This document shows, in pieces, positions 32,921 to 41,553 of a stretch of DNA of 64,000 nucleotides. Each line of letters starts with the position of its first letter. The first letter of the stretch is position 1. Source of the DNA: Paenibacillus nasutitermitis (lineage in GTDB: Bacteria; Bacillota; Bacilli; Paenibacillales; Paenibacillaceae); assembly GCF_014641075.1 (NCBI RefSeq), contig NZ_BMHP01000001.1, positions 1,302,001-1,366,000 of the forward strand, in the 5' to 3' direction. Position numbers and translations under genes: made by a program. The notes beneath the pieces were generated by a model that made no database searches, had not been told where the DNA came from, and worked only from the letters and a program-made list of their open reading frames with translations.

Positions 32921-33538
32921 TTGACTGTGCTGGAACTGCATATTATCTCGGATGGACAGAATAATTTGGACAGATTTACGGAAATTGCGCAGAACATTCA
33001 CCCTTATATCACAGCTTTCCATCTGCGGGAACCCCGGCGGAATGCTTGTGAACTGTGGCAGGTCGTGCAGGCTATGCTGGCAAGAGGCGTGCCGGCAAAC
33101 AAATTGATGATTAACGACCGGATCGATGTAGCATGGGCGGCCAAATTGCAAGGAGCACAGCTTTCCTATCGGAGTTTGAACGTGCGGGACGCCAGAGCCG
33201 CATTTCCCGGTTTGCGGCTGGGTTGTTCCGTGCATGAACATGAAGAAGCTCTTCTGGCAGAAGGGCAGGGGGCGGATTTCCTGCTGTATGGCCATGTGTT
33301 CGAGACAGCCTCCAAGCCTGGGCAGCAGCCCAGGGGGATTTCCGCGCTGGAGCAAATTGCCGGAAGCGTGAAGATTCCCGTTATCGCCATAGGAGGAATA
33401 TACCCGGATCGCGTGCATGAGGTTGTGGCGGCAGGTGCTGCGGGCGTGGCCGTTCTCTCAGGCGTCACGCAAGCTGCGGATCCTCTCGTTGCGGTCAAGA
33501 AGTATGCAGAAGCTTTAAATAAGGCGAGGAGACAATGA
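32921..33538 (+). CDS. tenI: Thiazole tautomerase TenI
   Basis: A 205-residue ThiE-like TIM barrel. It aligns by eye with B. subtilis TenI, which converts the thiazole product of ThiG to its aromatic tautomer: start ELHIISDG, AFHLREPRR, NDRIDVAW, RLGCSVHEHEEAL, YGHVFETASKPGQQPRG and IPVIAIGGI. The LSYRS segment, where thiamin phosphate synthases have a pyrimidine pocket, is divergent, so I prefer TenI; a second, true ThiE is encoded at the end of the operon. The TTG at 32921 follows a GAGGAGG by 11 bases and begins just before the TenI start; an in-frame ATG at 32891 would place that ribosome site inside the gene. It is first in the TPP-controlled operon. Confidence 0.85.
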   Translation: MTVLELHIISDGQNNLDRFTEIAQNIHPYITAFHLREPRRNACELWQVVQAMLARGVPANKLMINDRIDVAWAAKLQGAQLSYRSLNVRDARAAFPGLRLGCSVHEHEEALLAEGQGADFLLYGHVFETASKPGQQPRGISALEQIAGSVKIPVIAIGGIYPDRVHEVVAAGAAGVAVLSGVTQAADPLVAVKKYAEALNKARRQ

Positions 33539-33540
33539 AG

Positions 33541-34695
33541 ATGACGAGAAAATATGACGCCATTATTGTGGGCGGAGGGGTGATCGGCAGCTCAATTGCT
33601 TACCATATGGCAGCCAGAGGGCTGAAGGTCGCGCTGCTGGAGCGGGAACGTCTTGGCGGGCAGGCCTCAAGCGCTGCAGCCGGCATGCTGGGCGCACAGG
33701 CGGAGATCAGTGAGCCAGGTCCCTTGTTCGAGCTGTCCCGCCGCAGCCGGTCCCTTTTTCCCGAGCTGGCCATCCGGCTGAGGGAGCTCAGCGGAATCGA
33801 TATCGGGCTGGAGCGCAAGGGGCTGCTGCGCGTGGCAACGACAGAGCAAGAGATGAACAGCCTGCTGCATACGATTGAATTCCAGCGTGGAGCAGGAGAA
33901 CAGGCGGACTGGCTGAGCGGTAATGAAGTCCGGCGGCTTGAGCCGGGGTTATCGCCGGATATTCTTGGCGCCATGCTCGCAGAGGGAGATGGACATGTAC
34001 TGGCCCCGGAGCTGTCCCTTGCTTTTGCCAAAGCAGCAGCGGTGCTGGGTGCGGATATTCGCGAATATTCGGAGGTCCAATCGCTAGTTCTTGAGCAGGG
34101 CGCCGTATCAGGGGTCCGCACCCGGGACGGTACGCTATACGGGGAGCGTGTTGTGATGGCAGCTGGTACCTGGAGCGGTCCGCTTCTTGCACAGGCGGGA
34201 CTTGCCTGTCCCATCTATCCCGTTCAGGGCGAATGTTTCTCGGTGCTTTCGCATGCGCCCCTGGTGAAGGCCACGATCTTCGGGCATGGCTGCTACCTCG
34301 TTCCCAAGAAAGGCGGGCGGCTGATAGTCGGAGCAACCATGAATGAACATTCCTATGACCGCAAAGTTACGGCGGGAGGAATCGGCGGGCTGCTGGCGGC
34401 CGCTATCCGGCTGTTGCCGGGCATAGCGGCTGCGGAATGGGAGAGCGCCTGGTCGGGGCTGCGCCCCCAAACGGCAGATGGTCTTCCTTTCATCGGCGGA
34501 CATCAGGACCTGTTGCACGTGTATGTGGCCGCCGGCCATTACCGTAACGGGATTCTGCTTAGTCCCATAACCGGGCAGCTGGCCGCAGACTGGGCGGAGG
34601 GGAAAGCGGCGGAAGGTGATTATTTGGAAGCATTCCGACTGGACCGTCCGCTTCCCAAAACAGAAAGGGTGAACCAAGATGAATTTGCACATTAA
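33541..34695 (+). CDS. thiO: Glycine oxidase ThiO
   Basis: A 384-residue FAD enzyme that oxidises glycine to the imine (dehydroglycine) used by ThiG. The dinucleotide motif is IIVGGGVIGSSIAYHMAARG, followed by GGQASSAAAGMLGAQAE, the GILLSPITGQ segment and NEHSYDRKVTAGG, all ThiO-like. AGLRPQTADGLPFIGG-type sequence (WSGLRPQTADGLPFIGGHQD) marks the C-terminal FAD region. GAGGAG lies nine bases before the ATG at 33541; an ATG at 33535 is only three bases from it. The 3' end overlaps thiS by 17 bases. Confidence 0.92.
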   Translation: MTRKYDAIIVGGGVIGSSIAYHMAARGLKVALLERERLGGQASSAAAGMLGAQAEISEPGPLFELSRRSRSLFPELAIRLRELSGIDIGLERKGLLRVATTEQEMNSLLHTIEFQRGAGEQADWLSGNEVRRLEPGLSPDILGAMLAEGDGHVLAPELSLAFAKAAAVLGADIREYSEVQSLVLEQGAVSGVRTRDGTLYGERVVMAAGTWSGPLLAQAGLACPIYPVQGECFSVLSHAPLVKATIFGHGCYLVPKKGGRLIVGATMNEHSYDRKVTAGGIGGLLAAAIRLLPGIAAAEWESAWSGLRPQTADGLPFIGGHQDLLHVYVAAGHYRNGILLSPITGQLAADWAEGKAAEGDYLEAFRLDRPLPKTERVNQDEFAH

Positions 34696-34882
34696 CGGAG
34701 AGAATGTCGAAGTGCCCGTTACGCTTGTATTCGTTCAAGATTTGCTGCTTCATTTCGGGCTTGAAGAGAAAGTGGTCATTGTCGAGCTGAATGGGAACAT
34801 TCTGGAGAAAGCCGATCACCAGACAACTCGTTTGTCGGATGGAGACCGCATTGAGATTGTCCATTTTGTAGGAGGTGGCTAA
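34679..34882 (+). CDS. thiS: Sulfur carrier protein ThiS
   Basis: A 67-residue ubiquitin-like protein. It starts [12 protein letters not shown] and ends [14 protein letters not shown]; the terminal Gly-Gly is adenylated by ThiF and becomes the thiocarboxylate that gives sulfur to the thiazole. A GAAAGGGTG site lies before the ATG. It overlaps thiO and is one base from thiG, so the three are translationally linked. Confidence 0.95.
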   Translation: MNLHINGENVEVPVTLVFVQDLLLHFGLEEKVVIVELNGNILEKADHQTTRLSDGDRIEIVHFVGGG

Positions 34883-34883
34883 T

Positions 34884-35651
34884 TTGTTGAAGATTGGCGC
34901 GCATGAATTCCATTCCCGGTTATTGCTTGGCACAGGAAAGTTCCCGAGCTTTGACATCCAGAAGCAGGCGGTTGAAGCGTCAGGAACGCAAATCCTGACG
35001 TTTGCCGTCCGAAGGATGAATATCTTCGAGGCCAGCCAGCCTAATTTCCTGGAAATGCTGGATGTTGGCCGCTTCACGCTGCTGCCGAATACGGCCGGAG
35101 CCAAGACGGCGGAAGAGGCGGTGAGAATTGCCAAGCTGGCCAAGGCATCAGGGTTATGCGACATGATCAAGGTCGAGGTGATCGGGGATTTCAAGACGCT
35201 GCTGCCCGATCCTCTGGAGACGCTTAAAGCCTCGGAGATCTTGCTGGCCGAAGGTTTCACGGTGCTCCCTTATACCTCCGACGATGTTCTGCTGGCCAGA
35301 CGCCTGCAGGATCTGGGCGTTCATGCGATCATGCCCGGAGCATCGCCGATTGGAACCGGCTTAGGCATTATTAACCCGCTGAATCTCAGCTTCATTATCG
35401 AGCAGGCAACAGTTCCGGTTATTGTTGATGCGGGTATCGGAGCACCGTCGGATGCAGCCATGGCGATGGAGCTTGGCGCCGACGGCGTGCTGCTCAATAC
35501 GGCGGTTTCCGGGGCTAAGGATCCGGTCAAGATGGCCATGGCAATGAAGCTGGCGATTGAAGCGGGAAGGCTCGGACAGGAGGCGGGGCGGATTCCGAAG
35601 AAACGGTACGCGTCTGCCAGCAGCCCGATGGAAGGATGGAGCTGCAATTGA
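34884..35651 (+). CDS. thiG: Thiazole synthase ThiG
   Basis: A 255-residue TIM barrel that condenses deoxyxylulose 5-phosphate, dehydroglycine and ThiS thiocarboxylate into the thiazole phosphate. The Schiff-base lysine falls at Lys96 in [10 protein letters not shown], the same number as in B. subtilis ThiG, which supports the TTG start at 34884. The phosphate-binding end has [20 protein letters not shown] and [23 protein letters not shown] is the conserved N-terminus. AGGAGG (within thiS) is eight bases before this TTG, whereas a GTG at 34875 lies inside that site. It overlaps thiF by four bases. Confidence 0.95.
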   Translation: MLKIGAHEFHSRLLLGTGKFPSFDIQKQAVEASGTQILTFAVRRMNIFEASQPNFLEMLDVGRFTLLPNTAGAKTAEEAVRIAKLAKASGLCDMIKVEVIGDFKTLLPDPLETLKASEILLAEGFTVLPYTSDDVLLARRLQDLGVHAIMPGASPIGTGLGIINPLNLSFIIEQATVPVIVDAGIGAPSDAAMAMELGADGVLLNTAVSGAKDPVKMAMAMKLAIEAGRLGQEAGRIPKKRYASASSPMEGWSCN

Positions 35652-36667
35652 ACGGGCGTTATTCCAGGCAGGAGCTGTTCCCGCCGATTGGATCCTCCGG
35701 GCAGGAAGTGCTCGGGAGCAAGCATGTTCTGCTTATCGGAGCAGGAGCGCTTGGGACGGGTAACGCAGAAGCGCTCGTACGTGCGGGGATTGGTAAGCTG
35801 ACAGTTGCAGACCGTGATTATGTGGAGTGGAGCAATCTACAACGCCAGCAGTTATTCAGCGAAGAAGATGCACAACGGAGGATGCCTAAAGCGATTGCGG
35901 CCAAGACGCGTTTGCAGGCGATTAATTCCGAGGTGGAGATCGAAGCATTGGTTATGGATATGACAACCCGCGACATCGAACAGTCGGTCGAAGGCGTTGA
36001 TCTCATAGTGGACGCTACGGATAATTTTGATACGCGACTGCTAATCAACGATATTTCAATGAAGCATCGGATTCCCTGGATTTACGGGGCTTGCGTAGGC
36101 AGTTACGGCATTACCTATACGATTCTGCCCGGCGAAACGCCCTGTTTGAACTGCCTGCTCGAAACCATTCCTGTAGGAGGGGCGACCTGCGATACGGCAG
36201 GCATTATCAGTCCTGCCGTGCAGATGGTGGTCGCGTATCAGACGGCGGAAGCGCTGAAGCTGCTCACGGGGAACCGCAAGGCGCTTCGCGGCAGGCTGAC
36301 TTCCTTCGATCTATGGACCAATATTCAATCGTCCATTGCCATAGAGAAGCTGAAAAAAGAGAGCTGCCTATCCTGCGGCGCAAGTCCCGCTTATCCGTAT
36401 CTGTCGGCGGCGAACCATACGCGGACAGAGATCCTTTGCGGCAGGGATACCGTGCAGATTCGTCCGCCTGCTCCAATGAAACGCGATCTGGAAGCGGCAG
36501 CAGCTAAGTTGTCCAGACAAGGCGAGAAGGTGGAGTCCAATGGATATCTCGTCACGCTGCATCTTGGTGCCCGCAGGCTGGTGCTTTTTGAGGATGGCCG
36601 GGTGCTGGTACACGGAACGAATGATACGGCGGAAGCCAGGAGCCTGTACCACCGTTATTTGGGATAA
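35648..36667 (+). CDS. thiF: ThiF/MoeB-family ThiS adenylyltransferase
   Basis: A 339-residue E1-like enzyme. It adenylates the C-terminus of ThiS. It opens [14 protein letters not shown], with the nucleotide loop [19 protein letters not shown], the [16 protein letters not shown] block and [13 protein letters not shown]. Zinc cysteines are in CLNCLL and CLSCGA. The C-terminal part ([15 protein letters not shown] and [20 protein letters not shown]) matches the Bacillus ThiF extension. The TTG at 35648 fits the family start and a GGAG six bases before; an ATG at 35636 adds four residues but has its GGAAGG directly adjacent. It overlaps the end of thiG. Confidence 0.93.
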   Translation: MNGRYSRQELFPPIGSSGQEVLGSKHVLLIGAGALGTGNAEALVRAGIGKLTVADRDYVEWSNLQRQQLFSEEDAQRRMPKAIAAKTRLQAINSEVEIEALVMDMTTRDIEQSVEGVDLIVDATDNFDTRLLINDISMKHRIPWIYGACVGSYGITYTILPGETPCLNCLLETIPVGGATCDTAGIISPAVQMVVAYQTAEALKLLTGNRKALRGRLTSFDLWTNIQSSIAIEKLKKESCLSCGASPAYPYLSAANHTRTEILCGRDTVQIRPPAPMKRDLEAAAAKLSRQGEKVESNGYLVTLHLGARRLVLFEDGRVLVHGTNDTAEARSLYHRYLG

Positions 36668-36735
36668 CATTCCAACGGTTGGCGGGTTGGGGCGGCAATC
36701 ATGGGTTGAGAGGTTCGGGAGGGGAATATACGAAT

Positions 36736-38091
36736 ATGCATGAACAAGAAAAAGCAAATGTGTTGCCGGATCAGGATCCAGTCTATCTTACCGTCGGAGT
36801 GGAAGAGAAGCTGCCGGTGCATAAAACAGTACTCTATGGCTTGCAGCATGTCTTTGTTTCCAACGTGTGGCTGGATCCCGTATTCGTTGCGGCGCTGATC
36901 GGGCTGCCGATGGCGCTTGCCGCCAATATGGTCAATGCGATCTTCATTGCGGCGGGACTGGTTACCCTTGTACAGGCGACACGGCTGGTCAAGCTTCCGG
37001 TTGTACAAGGGCCATCGGCCGCATTCGATTCCCTGTTGATATCCTCCGGCAAGGATAACGGGCTTGCGGCAGCGGGCGGCGGCATCGTTTTGAGCGGACT
37101 TATCGTATTTGCTTTAGCTGTTACGGGCGTCCTGGGACGATTGAAATCGATTTTTACGCCGGTCGTTTCCGGTGCGGTCATTCTGGTGGTCGGCATTGCG
37201 TTATCCGGCTTCACTCTGTATGAATTTCTGGGAGGCTCACCGGATATGGACACCTTTGCTACTGTCCCGGTGCTGACGATGTCTGTCACGACGGCGCTGG
37301 TTGTCATCCTGCTGTCGGTGTTTGCCAAAGGATTGCTGCGCTCCTTTGCTTTTCTGATCGCGCTGGTGGTAGGCGATCTGATCGCTTTTGGATGGGGCAA
37401 ACTCGATTTTTCCTCCGTTGCGGAGAAAAGCTGGCTTGGCATGCCGCATTTTCTTCCTTATGGCTCTCTTACTTTTGACTGGCCGACTTTCGCGGTCTTC
37501 TTCTTCGCCTATATGGTTGCCGTCATTGAAGCAATGGGCGTCTATCACGCGGCCTCGGATATGGTGCGCGTTCCGTTGACGGCCAAACAGATCCGGTATG
37601 GATTCTCGGGTGAAGCAGCCGGATCGATTGCCTCCACGCTGATTGGCGGATTCCCTACAACCGCGTACGCGCAAAATGTCGGTCTTCTGCGACTGACGGG
37701 AATGGGCTCGCGTCATGCAGTTACTGCCGCCGGAGTGATTTTTCTGATCCTTGGCTTTGTGCCCAAAGCCGGCGCGCTGCTGGTCGTTACACCGGGGGCT
37801 GTAGTGGGGGGACTGTTCCTGCCCGCGGCGGCATCGCTGATTTATTCCGGTGTCGGTATACTCGGCCGCATGGCCAAGACCGAAGCCAATTTCGCTATTG
37901 CCGGCCTGTCGATCCTGCTGGCGATATCGCTGCCGCCGATTTTTGAGGGTGCCGCCGGCTTTGCCGGCAAGTTTTTGTCCAATACGATTATGGTTGGTGC
38001 TCTGACCGCTATTGTTCTGCAACTGGCGCTGGTCAATATACCCGGGTGGCTTAGGATGCTGCGCCCTAAACCAAGGGAGGCGAGCTCATGA
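36736..38091 (+). CDS. NCS2 (uracil/xanthine-type) permease in the thi operon
   Basis: A 451-residue nucleobase-cation symporter-2 protein with about twelve to fourteen membrane segments. Landmarks are LYGLQHVFVSNVWLDPVFVA, VVQGPSAAFDSLL, the GVYHAASDM loop with a conserved Glu before it (VAVIEAMG), and GGFPTTAYAQNVGLL, in which the Gln-Asn is the family's substrate motif. It probably takes up a pyrimidine or purine base. Being inside a TPP-controlled operon, uptake of the thiamin pyrimidine (HMP) or a related compound is a fair inference. GGGAGGGG precedes the ATG at 36736. The next gene overlaps by four bases. Confidence 0.88.
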   Translation: MHEQEKANVLPDQDPVYLTVGVEEKLPVHKTVLYGLQHVFVSNVWLDPVFVAALIGLPMALAANMVNAIFIAAGLVTLVQATRLVKLPVVQGPSAAFDSLLISSGKDNGLAAAGGGIVLSGLIVFALAVTGVLGRLKSIFTPVVSGAVILVVGIALSGFTLYEFLGGSPDMDTFATVPVLTMSVTTALVVILLSVFAKGLLRSFAFLIALVVGDLIAFGWGKLDFSSVAEKSWLGMPHFLPYGSLTFDWPTFAVFFFAYMVAVIEAMGVYHAASDMVRVPLTAKQIRYGFSGEAAGSIASTLIGGFPTTAYAQNVGLLRLTGMGSRHAVTAAGVIFLILGFVPKAGALLVVTPGAVVGGLFLPAAASLIYSGVGILGRMAKTEANFAIAGLSILLAISLPPIFEGAAGFAGKFLSNTIMVGALTAIVLQLALVNIPGWLRMLRPKPREASS

Positions 38092-39233
38092 TTGCCGATT
38101 CCGATATTATGGTACAGGATATCCTGGCTTTTATGGAGCGTTTCGGGAGTCTGACTGCGGATGAGGCTGCCGGTACGATTGTGTATGAAGCTTTCAATAA
38201 GCTGGCGCTTCAACTGTTCCGGTACCAGTTTCAATATAATGCGCCGTACCGCAAATATTGTCAGGCGCGCAGGAAATCGCCATTGAACGTCCGGAGGTGG
38301 GATGAAATTCCGCCGCTCCCCGTGTTGGCTTTCAAGGAGCTGACTTTATCCTGCGAACCTCCCGATGAAGCGGAAGCACTGTTTATGACCAGCGGGACTA
38401 CCCATGCCGACATGAGAGGGTGTAACTATCACCCTACCTTGCGGGTTTGGGACAGATCGATGGCATTATCGTTCAAGGCTTATGTCCTGCCGGATACCGA
38501 AAAGATGACGATCTTGGCGATCTCGCCGGGCAGCGATCAGAACCCAAACTCATCGTTGTCCCGATATATGAGCCAAGCTGTGAAGTTGTATGGGAAGTCG
38601 GACAGCCGGTTCTTCCATCACGCCGGCTCGGGACTGGATATGGAGGCGCTGGCATCCGCGCTGCAGGCGGTTCGGGGCTGCGACGAGCCTATTCTAATTA
38701 TGGGTACCACCTTCTCCTATGTTCATTTTCTGGATTACTGCAGGGACCGCGGACTCGCATTCGTTCTTCCTGCGAACAGTGTTCTGTTTGATACCGGTGG
38801 TCTAAAAGGGCAGGCACGGGAGGTATCGGCCCATGAGCTGTACCGGGATTTTTCCTCTATCTTCGGCGTCGGATGCAGCCGGTTCGTGAATATGTACGGG
38901 ATGACGGAGCTTAGTACCCAACTGTACGACCGGACTCTGCTGCACCGTAATCCGGATGCGGATGGACAGTTTTACCAGAAGAAATCCGGTCCCGCCTGGG
39001 TCAGGACGCTTGTTCTTGATCCCGGCACGCTTGAACCGGTCGGGGAAGGGAACTCGGGCATTCTGGCGCATTTCGATTTGGCGAACTGGAACGCCGTTAT
39101 GGCGGTATTGACAGAGGATCTCGGCGTTATGACCGGGAACGGGTTGGTATTGGAGGGCCGGCTTCAGGGTTCGGAAGCGCGGGGCTGCTCGGTAGCCGCC
39201 GATCAATTATTGCAGGCGGACCGGCATGAATAG
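38088..39233 (+). CDS. luxE: LuxE-like acyl-protein synthetase (acyl-AMP forming)
   Basis: A 381-residue member of the LuxE/PaaK-like adenylating family. LuxE activates a carboxylic acid with ATP and carries the acyl group as a thioester for LuxC. The nucleotide loop is ALFMTSGTTHAD (Thr101-Thr105), and VNMYGMTELSTQLY is the second ATP motif. Near the C-terminus, ARGCSVAADQLL places Cys367 close to the position of the acylated cysteine of Photobacterium LuxE (Cys364), so the acyl-carrier function looks intact. The ATG overlaps the end of the permease gene (ATGA), and its own end overlaps luxC by eight bases. No luxA, luxB or luxD is in the window. Substrate is unknown; the location points to thiamin metabolism. 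Confidence 0.85.
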   Translation: MIADSDIMVQDILAFMERFGSLTADEAAGTIVYEAFNKLALQLFRYQFQYNAPYRKYCQARRKSPLNVRRWDEIPPLPVLAFKELTLSCEPPDEAEALFMTSGTTHADMRGCNYHPTLRVWDRSMALSFKAYVLPDTEKMTILAISPGSDQNPNSSLSRYMSQAVKLYGKSDSRFFHHAGSGLDMEALASALQAVRGCDEPILIMGTTFSYVHFLDYCRDRGLAFVLPANSVLFDTGGLKGQAREVSAHELYRDFSSIFGVGCSRFVNMYGMTELSTQLYDRTLLHRNPDADGQFYQKKSGPAWVRTLVLDPGTLEPVGEGNSGILAHFDLANWNAVMAVLTEDLGVMTGNGLVLEGRLQGSEARGCSVAADQLLQADRHE

Positions 39234-40734
39234 CCGGTATTTGGCGGAGGAGCCAGTCACCGGGCAACCGCAGGACATTACTGTATATCCCGTTTATGCC
39301 GTACCAAGGGGAATCACCTTCGAAGCTTATACGGAGTGGAAGATTGTAACGGCTGAAGGGACGCTCATTCTATCCTTTCCACTGCTGACCCCTGCCAAGA
39401 TTCAAGAGATCGCGACAATGGTGAAAACCCGGCGAACAGCATATCTGGCACGCCTTGGCTGCGGCCGGATTGTTGATATTATTGATGCTGCCGTGCAGCA
39501 GTGGTTGAATCCGCAATATGAGCTCCGCAGGCGGGCGGAGAGCTGGCTCCCGTCTATTACCGGCTATGATGCAGGTATGATCAAGCTGGAGCTGAAGCGG
39601 TATATGCGCTTGTTCCGCCGCAAGGAGCTGCTTCGTTTTCTTGATGAGGAGCTGGAATCGGCAGCTCTGCTGGACGAATTCCGCCCCCGCAAATCCGGGG
39701 GGATGAGCCGCGCCTACGGGCCGGAGCTTATCTTTCAGGTAAGCTCGGGGAACGTTCCGGGTCTGCCCGTCTGGAGTCTGGTCATGGGTCTGCTGGTCAA
39801 GTCGGCCAGTCTCATGAAGACGTCATCCTCTGAGCCTCTCATGGCGGTATTGTTCGCGGAATCGCTTCGGCAAATTGATCCGGAACTTGCGGATTGCATA
39901 GCCGTTCTTCCCTGGAGAAGCAGCTGTCACGAACTTGAAGCATCCGCGATGGAAGCGTCGGAGATGGTCGTTGCCTATGGCTCGGATGAAGCGGTCAGGC
40001 AGATCCGCAGCAGGCTGCCGGACCATAAGCGTCTGGTCAGCTACGGCCATAAAATAAGTTTCGCTATGGTCGGGAAGGAGGCGCTGACTCCCGATCGCTA
40101 TGTCGATACGGTATACAAGCTGGTTAAGGATGCCGGTACCTACGATCAGCAGAGCTGTCTGTCGCCCCATTCGGTCTTCGTTGAAGAGGGCGGTGCGGTG
40201 TCGGCTCGGCAGGTTGCACAGCTGCTGGCCGCAGAGCTCCAGCGTCTCCAGCTCAAGCATCCGTTGGCCCCTATAACGAGGGAAGAAGCGCAGGCGATTC
40301 AAGCGCTGCGCAGCCGTTATGAGCTGGCAGCATTGGGCGGTTCGGGAGGCTCCGTGTATGGAAGCAAGCCGGGTACGGAATGGACGGTCGTTTATCATCC
40401 GGGAGGAGAGCTTATGGCGTCACCCTTGAACCGGACGGTTCATGTCATCAGCTGTCCCTCGCTTGAAGAAATAATTCCTTCTCTGTCCCGCCATCGGCGG
40501 TATCTGCAATCAGCGGGAATTGCAGTTGGCCCGGAGCGTCTTCAGCGGCTCGCCGATGCACTGGGCGAAGCAGGCATCAACCGGATTTGCGCTATCGGAC
40601 AAATGACGCGCGCTGCGGCGGGCTGGCATCATGACGGCCGTTATAATCTGTTGGATTTGCTGCGCTGGACGGATTTGGAATGGAGTGCTGAGCAGAATGC
40701 CGAGTCTTATGACCCGGATGCCGAGCAAGGATGA
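39226..40734 (+). CDS. luxC: LuxC-like acyl reductase
   Basis: A 502-residue member of the LuxC branch of the aldehyde dehydrogenase fold, which reduces an acyl thioester to the aldehyde with NADPH. ALDH-like landmarks are FQVSSGNVPGLPVWSLVMGL, LMKTSSSEPLMA, VVAYGSDEAVRQIR and YDQQSCLSPHSVFVE, in which Cys311 matches the acylated catalytic cysteine of LuxC proteins (Cys286 in Vibrio harveyi). The C-terminal third keeps RICAIGQM and the WHHDGRYNLLDLLRW ending. It lies head to tail with luxE and overlaps the SDR gene region. The pair should form a carboxylic acid reductase complex. What is reduced is not shown by sequence. Confidence 0.88.
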   Translation: MNSRYLAEEPVTGQPQDITVYPVYAVPRGITFEAYTEWKIVTAEGTLILSFPLLTPAKIQEIATMVKTRRTAYLARLGCGRIVDIIDAAVQQWLNPQYELRRRAESWLPSITGYDAGMIKLELKRYMRLFRRKELLRFLDEELESAALLDEFRPRKSGGMSRAYGPELIFQVSSGNVPGLPVWSLVMGLLVKSASLMKTSSSEPLMAVLFAESLRQIDPELADCIAVLPWRSSCHELEASAMEASEMVVAYGSDEAVRQIRSRLPDHKRLVSYGHKISFAMVGKEALTPDRYVDTVYKLVKDAGTYDQQSCLSPHSVFVEEGGAVSARQVAQLLAAELQRLQLKHPLAPITREEAQAIQALRSRYELAALGGSGGSVYGSKPGTEWTVVYHPGGELMASPLNRTVHVISCPSLEEIIPSLSRHRRYLQSAGIAVGPERLQRLADALGEAGINRICAIGQMTRAAAGWHHDGRYNLLDLLRWTDLEWSAEQNAESYDPDAEQG

Positions 40735-40751
40735 CAGGAGGGAAACAGGGC

Positions 40752-41519
40752 ATGGATTTCCGGAACAAAATCGTTCTCGTAACCGGCGCCAGCCGCGGCA
40801 TTGGTGCTGCGATTGCGTTGGCATTCGGAGCTTTGGGCGCAGTTGTCATCGTCAATTATCTGCGCAGCGGGAAGCTTGCGGATGAGGTTGCACAGCGGAT
40901 TGATGAAAGCGGTGGCGAGGCAGCAGCCATGCAGGCGGATGTGACGAATGAGGATGAGGTGCGGCAAATGATGGCCGCAATTACGGATAGCTTTGGCGGT
41001 GTCGATATCGTGGTAAACAATGCGCTCAGCCACTATAGTTTCAACCCGAAGACGCGCCAAACCGCCTGGAGCATCGATTGGGCAGATTATCAGCGTCAGC
41101 TGGACGGCAGCCTCGGAGGCGCTTTTCATATTTGCAAAGCGGTGATACCCATTATGAAGCAGCAGGGGGGAGGTCGAATCATTAATATGGTGACCAACCT
41201 GATCGATTTTCCCGTGGTGCCTTACCATGATTACACAACTGCAAAAGCCGCCCTGCTCGGCTACAGCCGCAATCTGGCTGCGGAGCTGGGCGCGTTCGGT
41301 ATAACTGTCAATTGCGTGGCGGCCGGATTGACACAAGGTGCGGATTCCAGCCGCGCCACACAGGAGGATGTGCGTGAAGCGATTATCCGCTTGACCCCGC
41401 TCGGGCGGCTCGCCGTACCGGAGGACATAGCCGGGGGCGTACTAATGCTCGCTTCCGGGTGGGGTTCATTTGTTACCGGACAATGTTTGCGGGTCGATGG
41501 CGGATTGGTTATGGTCTGA
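40752..41519 (+). CDS. Short-chain dehydrogenase/reductase (FabG-like) in the thi operon
   Basis: A 255-residue classical SDR. The cofactor motif is VTGASRGIGAAIA (from residue 10), NNALS is the NNAG-like motif, and the catalytic YxxxK is Tyr161-Lys165 in HDYTTAKAALLGYS. The usual catalytic Ser, 13 residues before the Tyr, is Thr148 here (NMVTN), an uncommon but tolerated change. The C-terminus GQCLRVDGG is typical. AGGAGGG nine bases before the ATG at 40752 sets the start. It would be well placed to reduce the aldehyde made by LuxC to an alcohol, by inference. thiD follows after 34 bases. Confidence 0.85.
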   Translation: MDFRNKIVLVTGASRGIGAAIALAFGALGAVVIVNYLRSGKLADEVAQRIDESGGEAAAMQADVTNEDEVRQMMAAITDSFGGVDIVVNNALSHYSFNPKTRQTAWSIDWADYQRQLDGSLGGAFHICKAVIPIMKQQGGGRIINMVTNLIDFPVVPYHDYTTAKAALLGYSRNLAAELGAFGITVNCVAAGLTQGADSSRATQEDVREAIIRLTPLGRLAVPEDIAGGVLMLASGWGSFVTGQCLRVDGGLVMV

Positions 41520-41553
41520 AAGAGGCGTGGAAAGAGGAGAGGAGCATCGGGCA

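Noticed and set aside
33788..34336. Long leftward frames opposite thiO and thiF
   Set aside because: Shadow frames of GC-rich coding sequence, no start site or family resemblance.
38088..40734. Bioluminescence (lux) operon
   Set aside because: Only LuxC and LuxE homologues are present; no luciferase subunits, and the genes lie within a thiamin operon.
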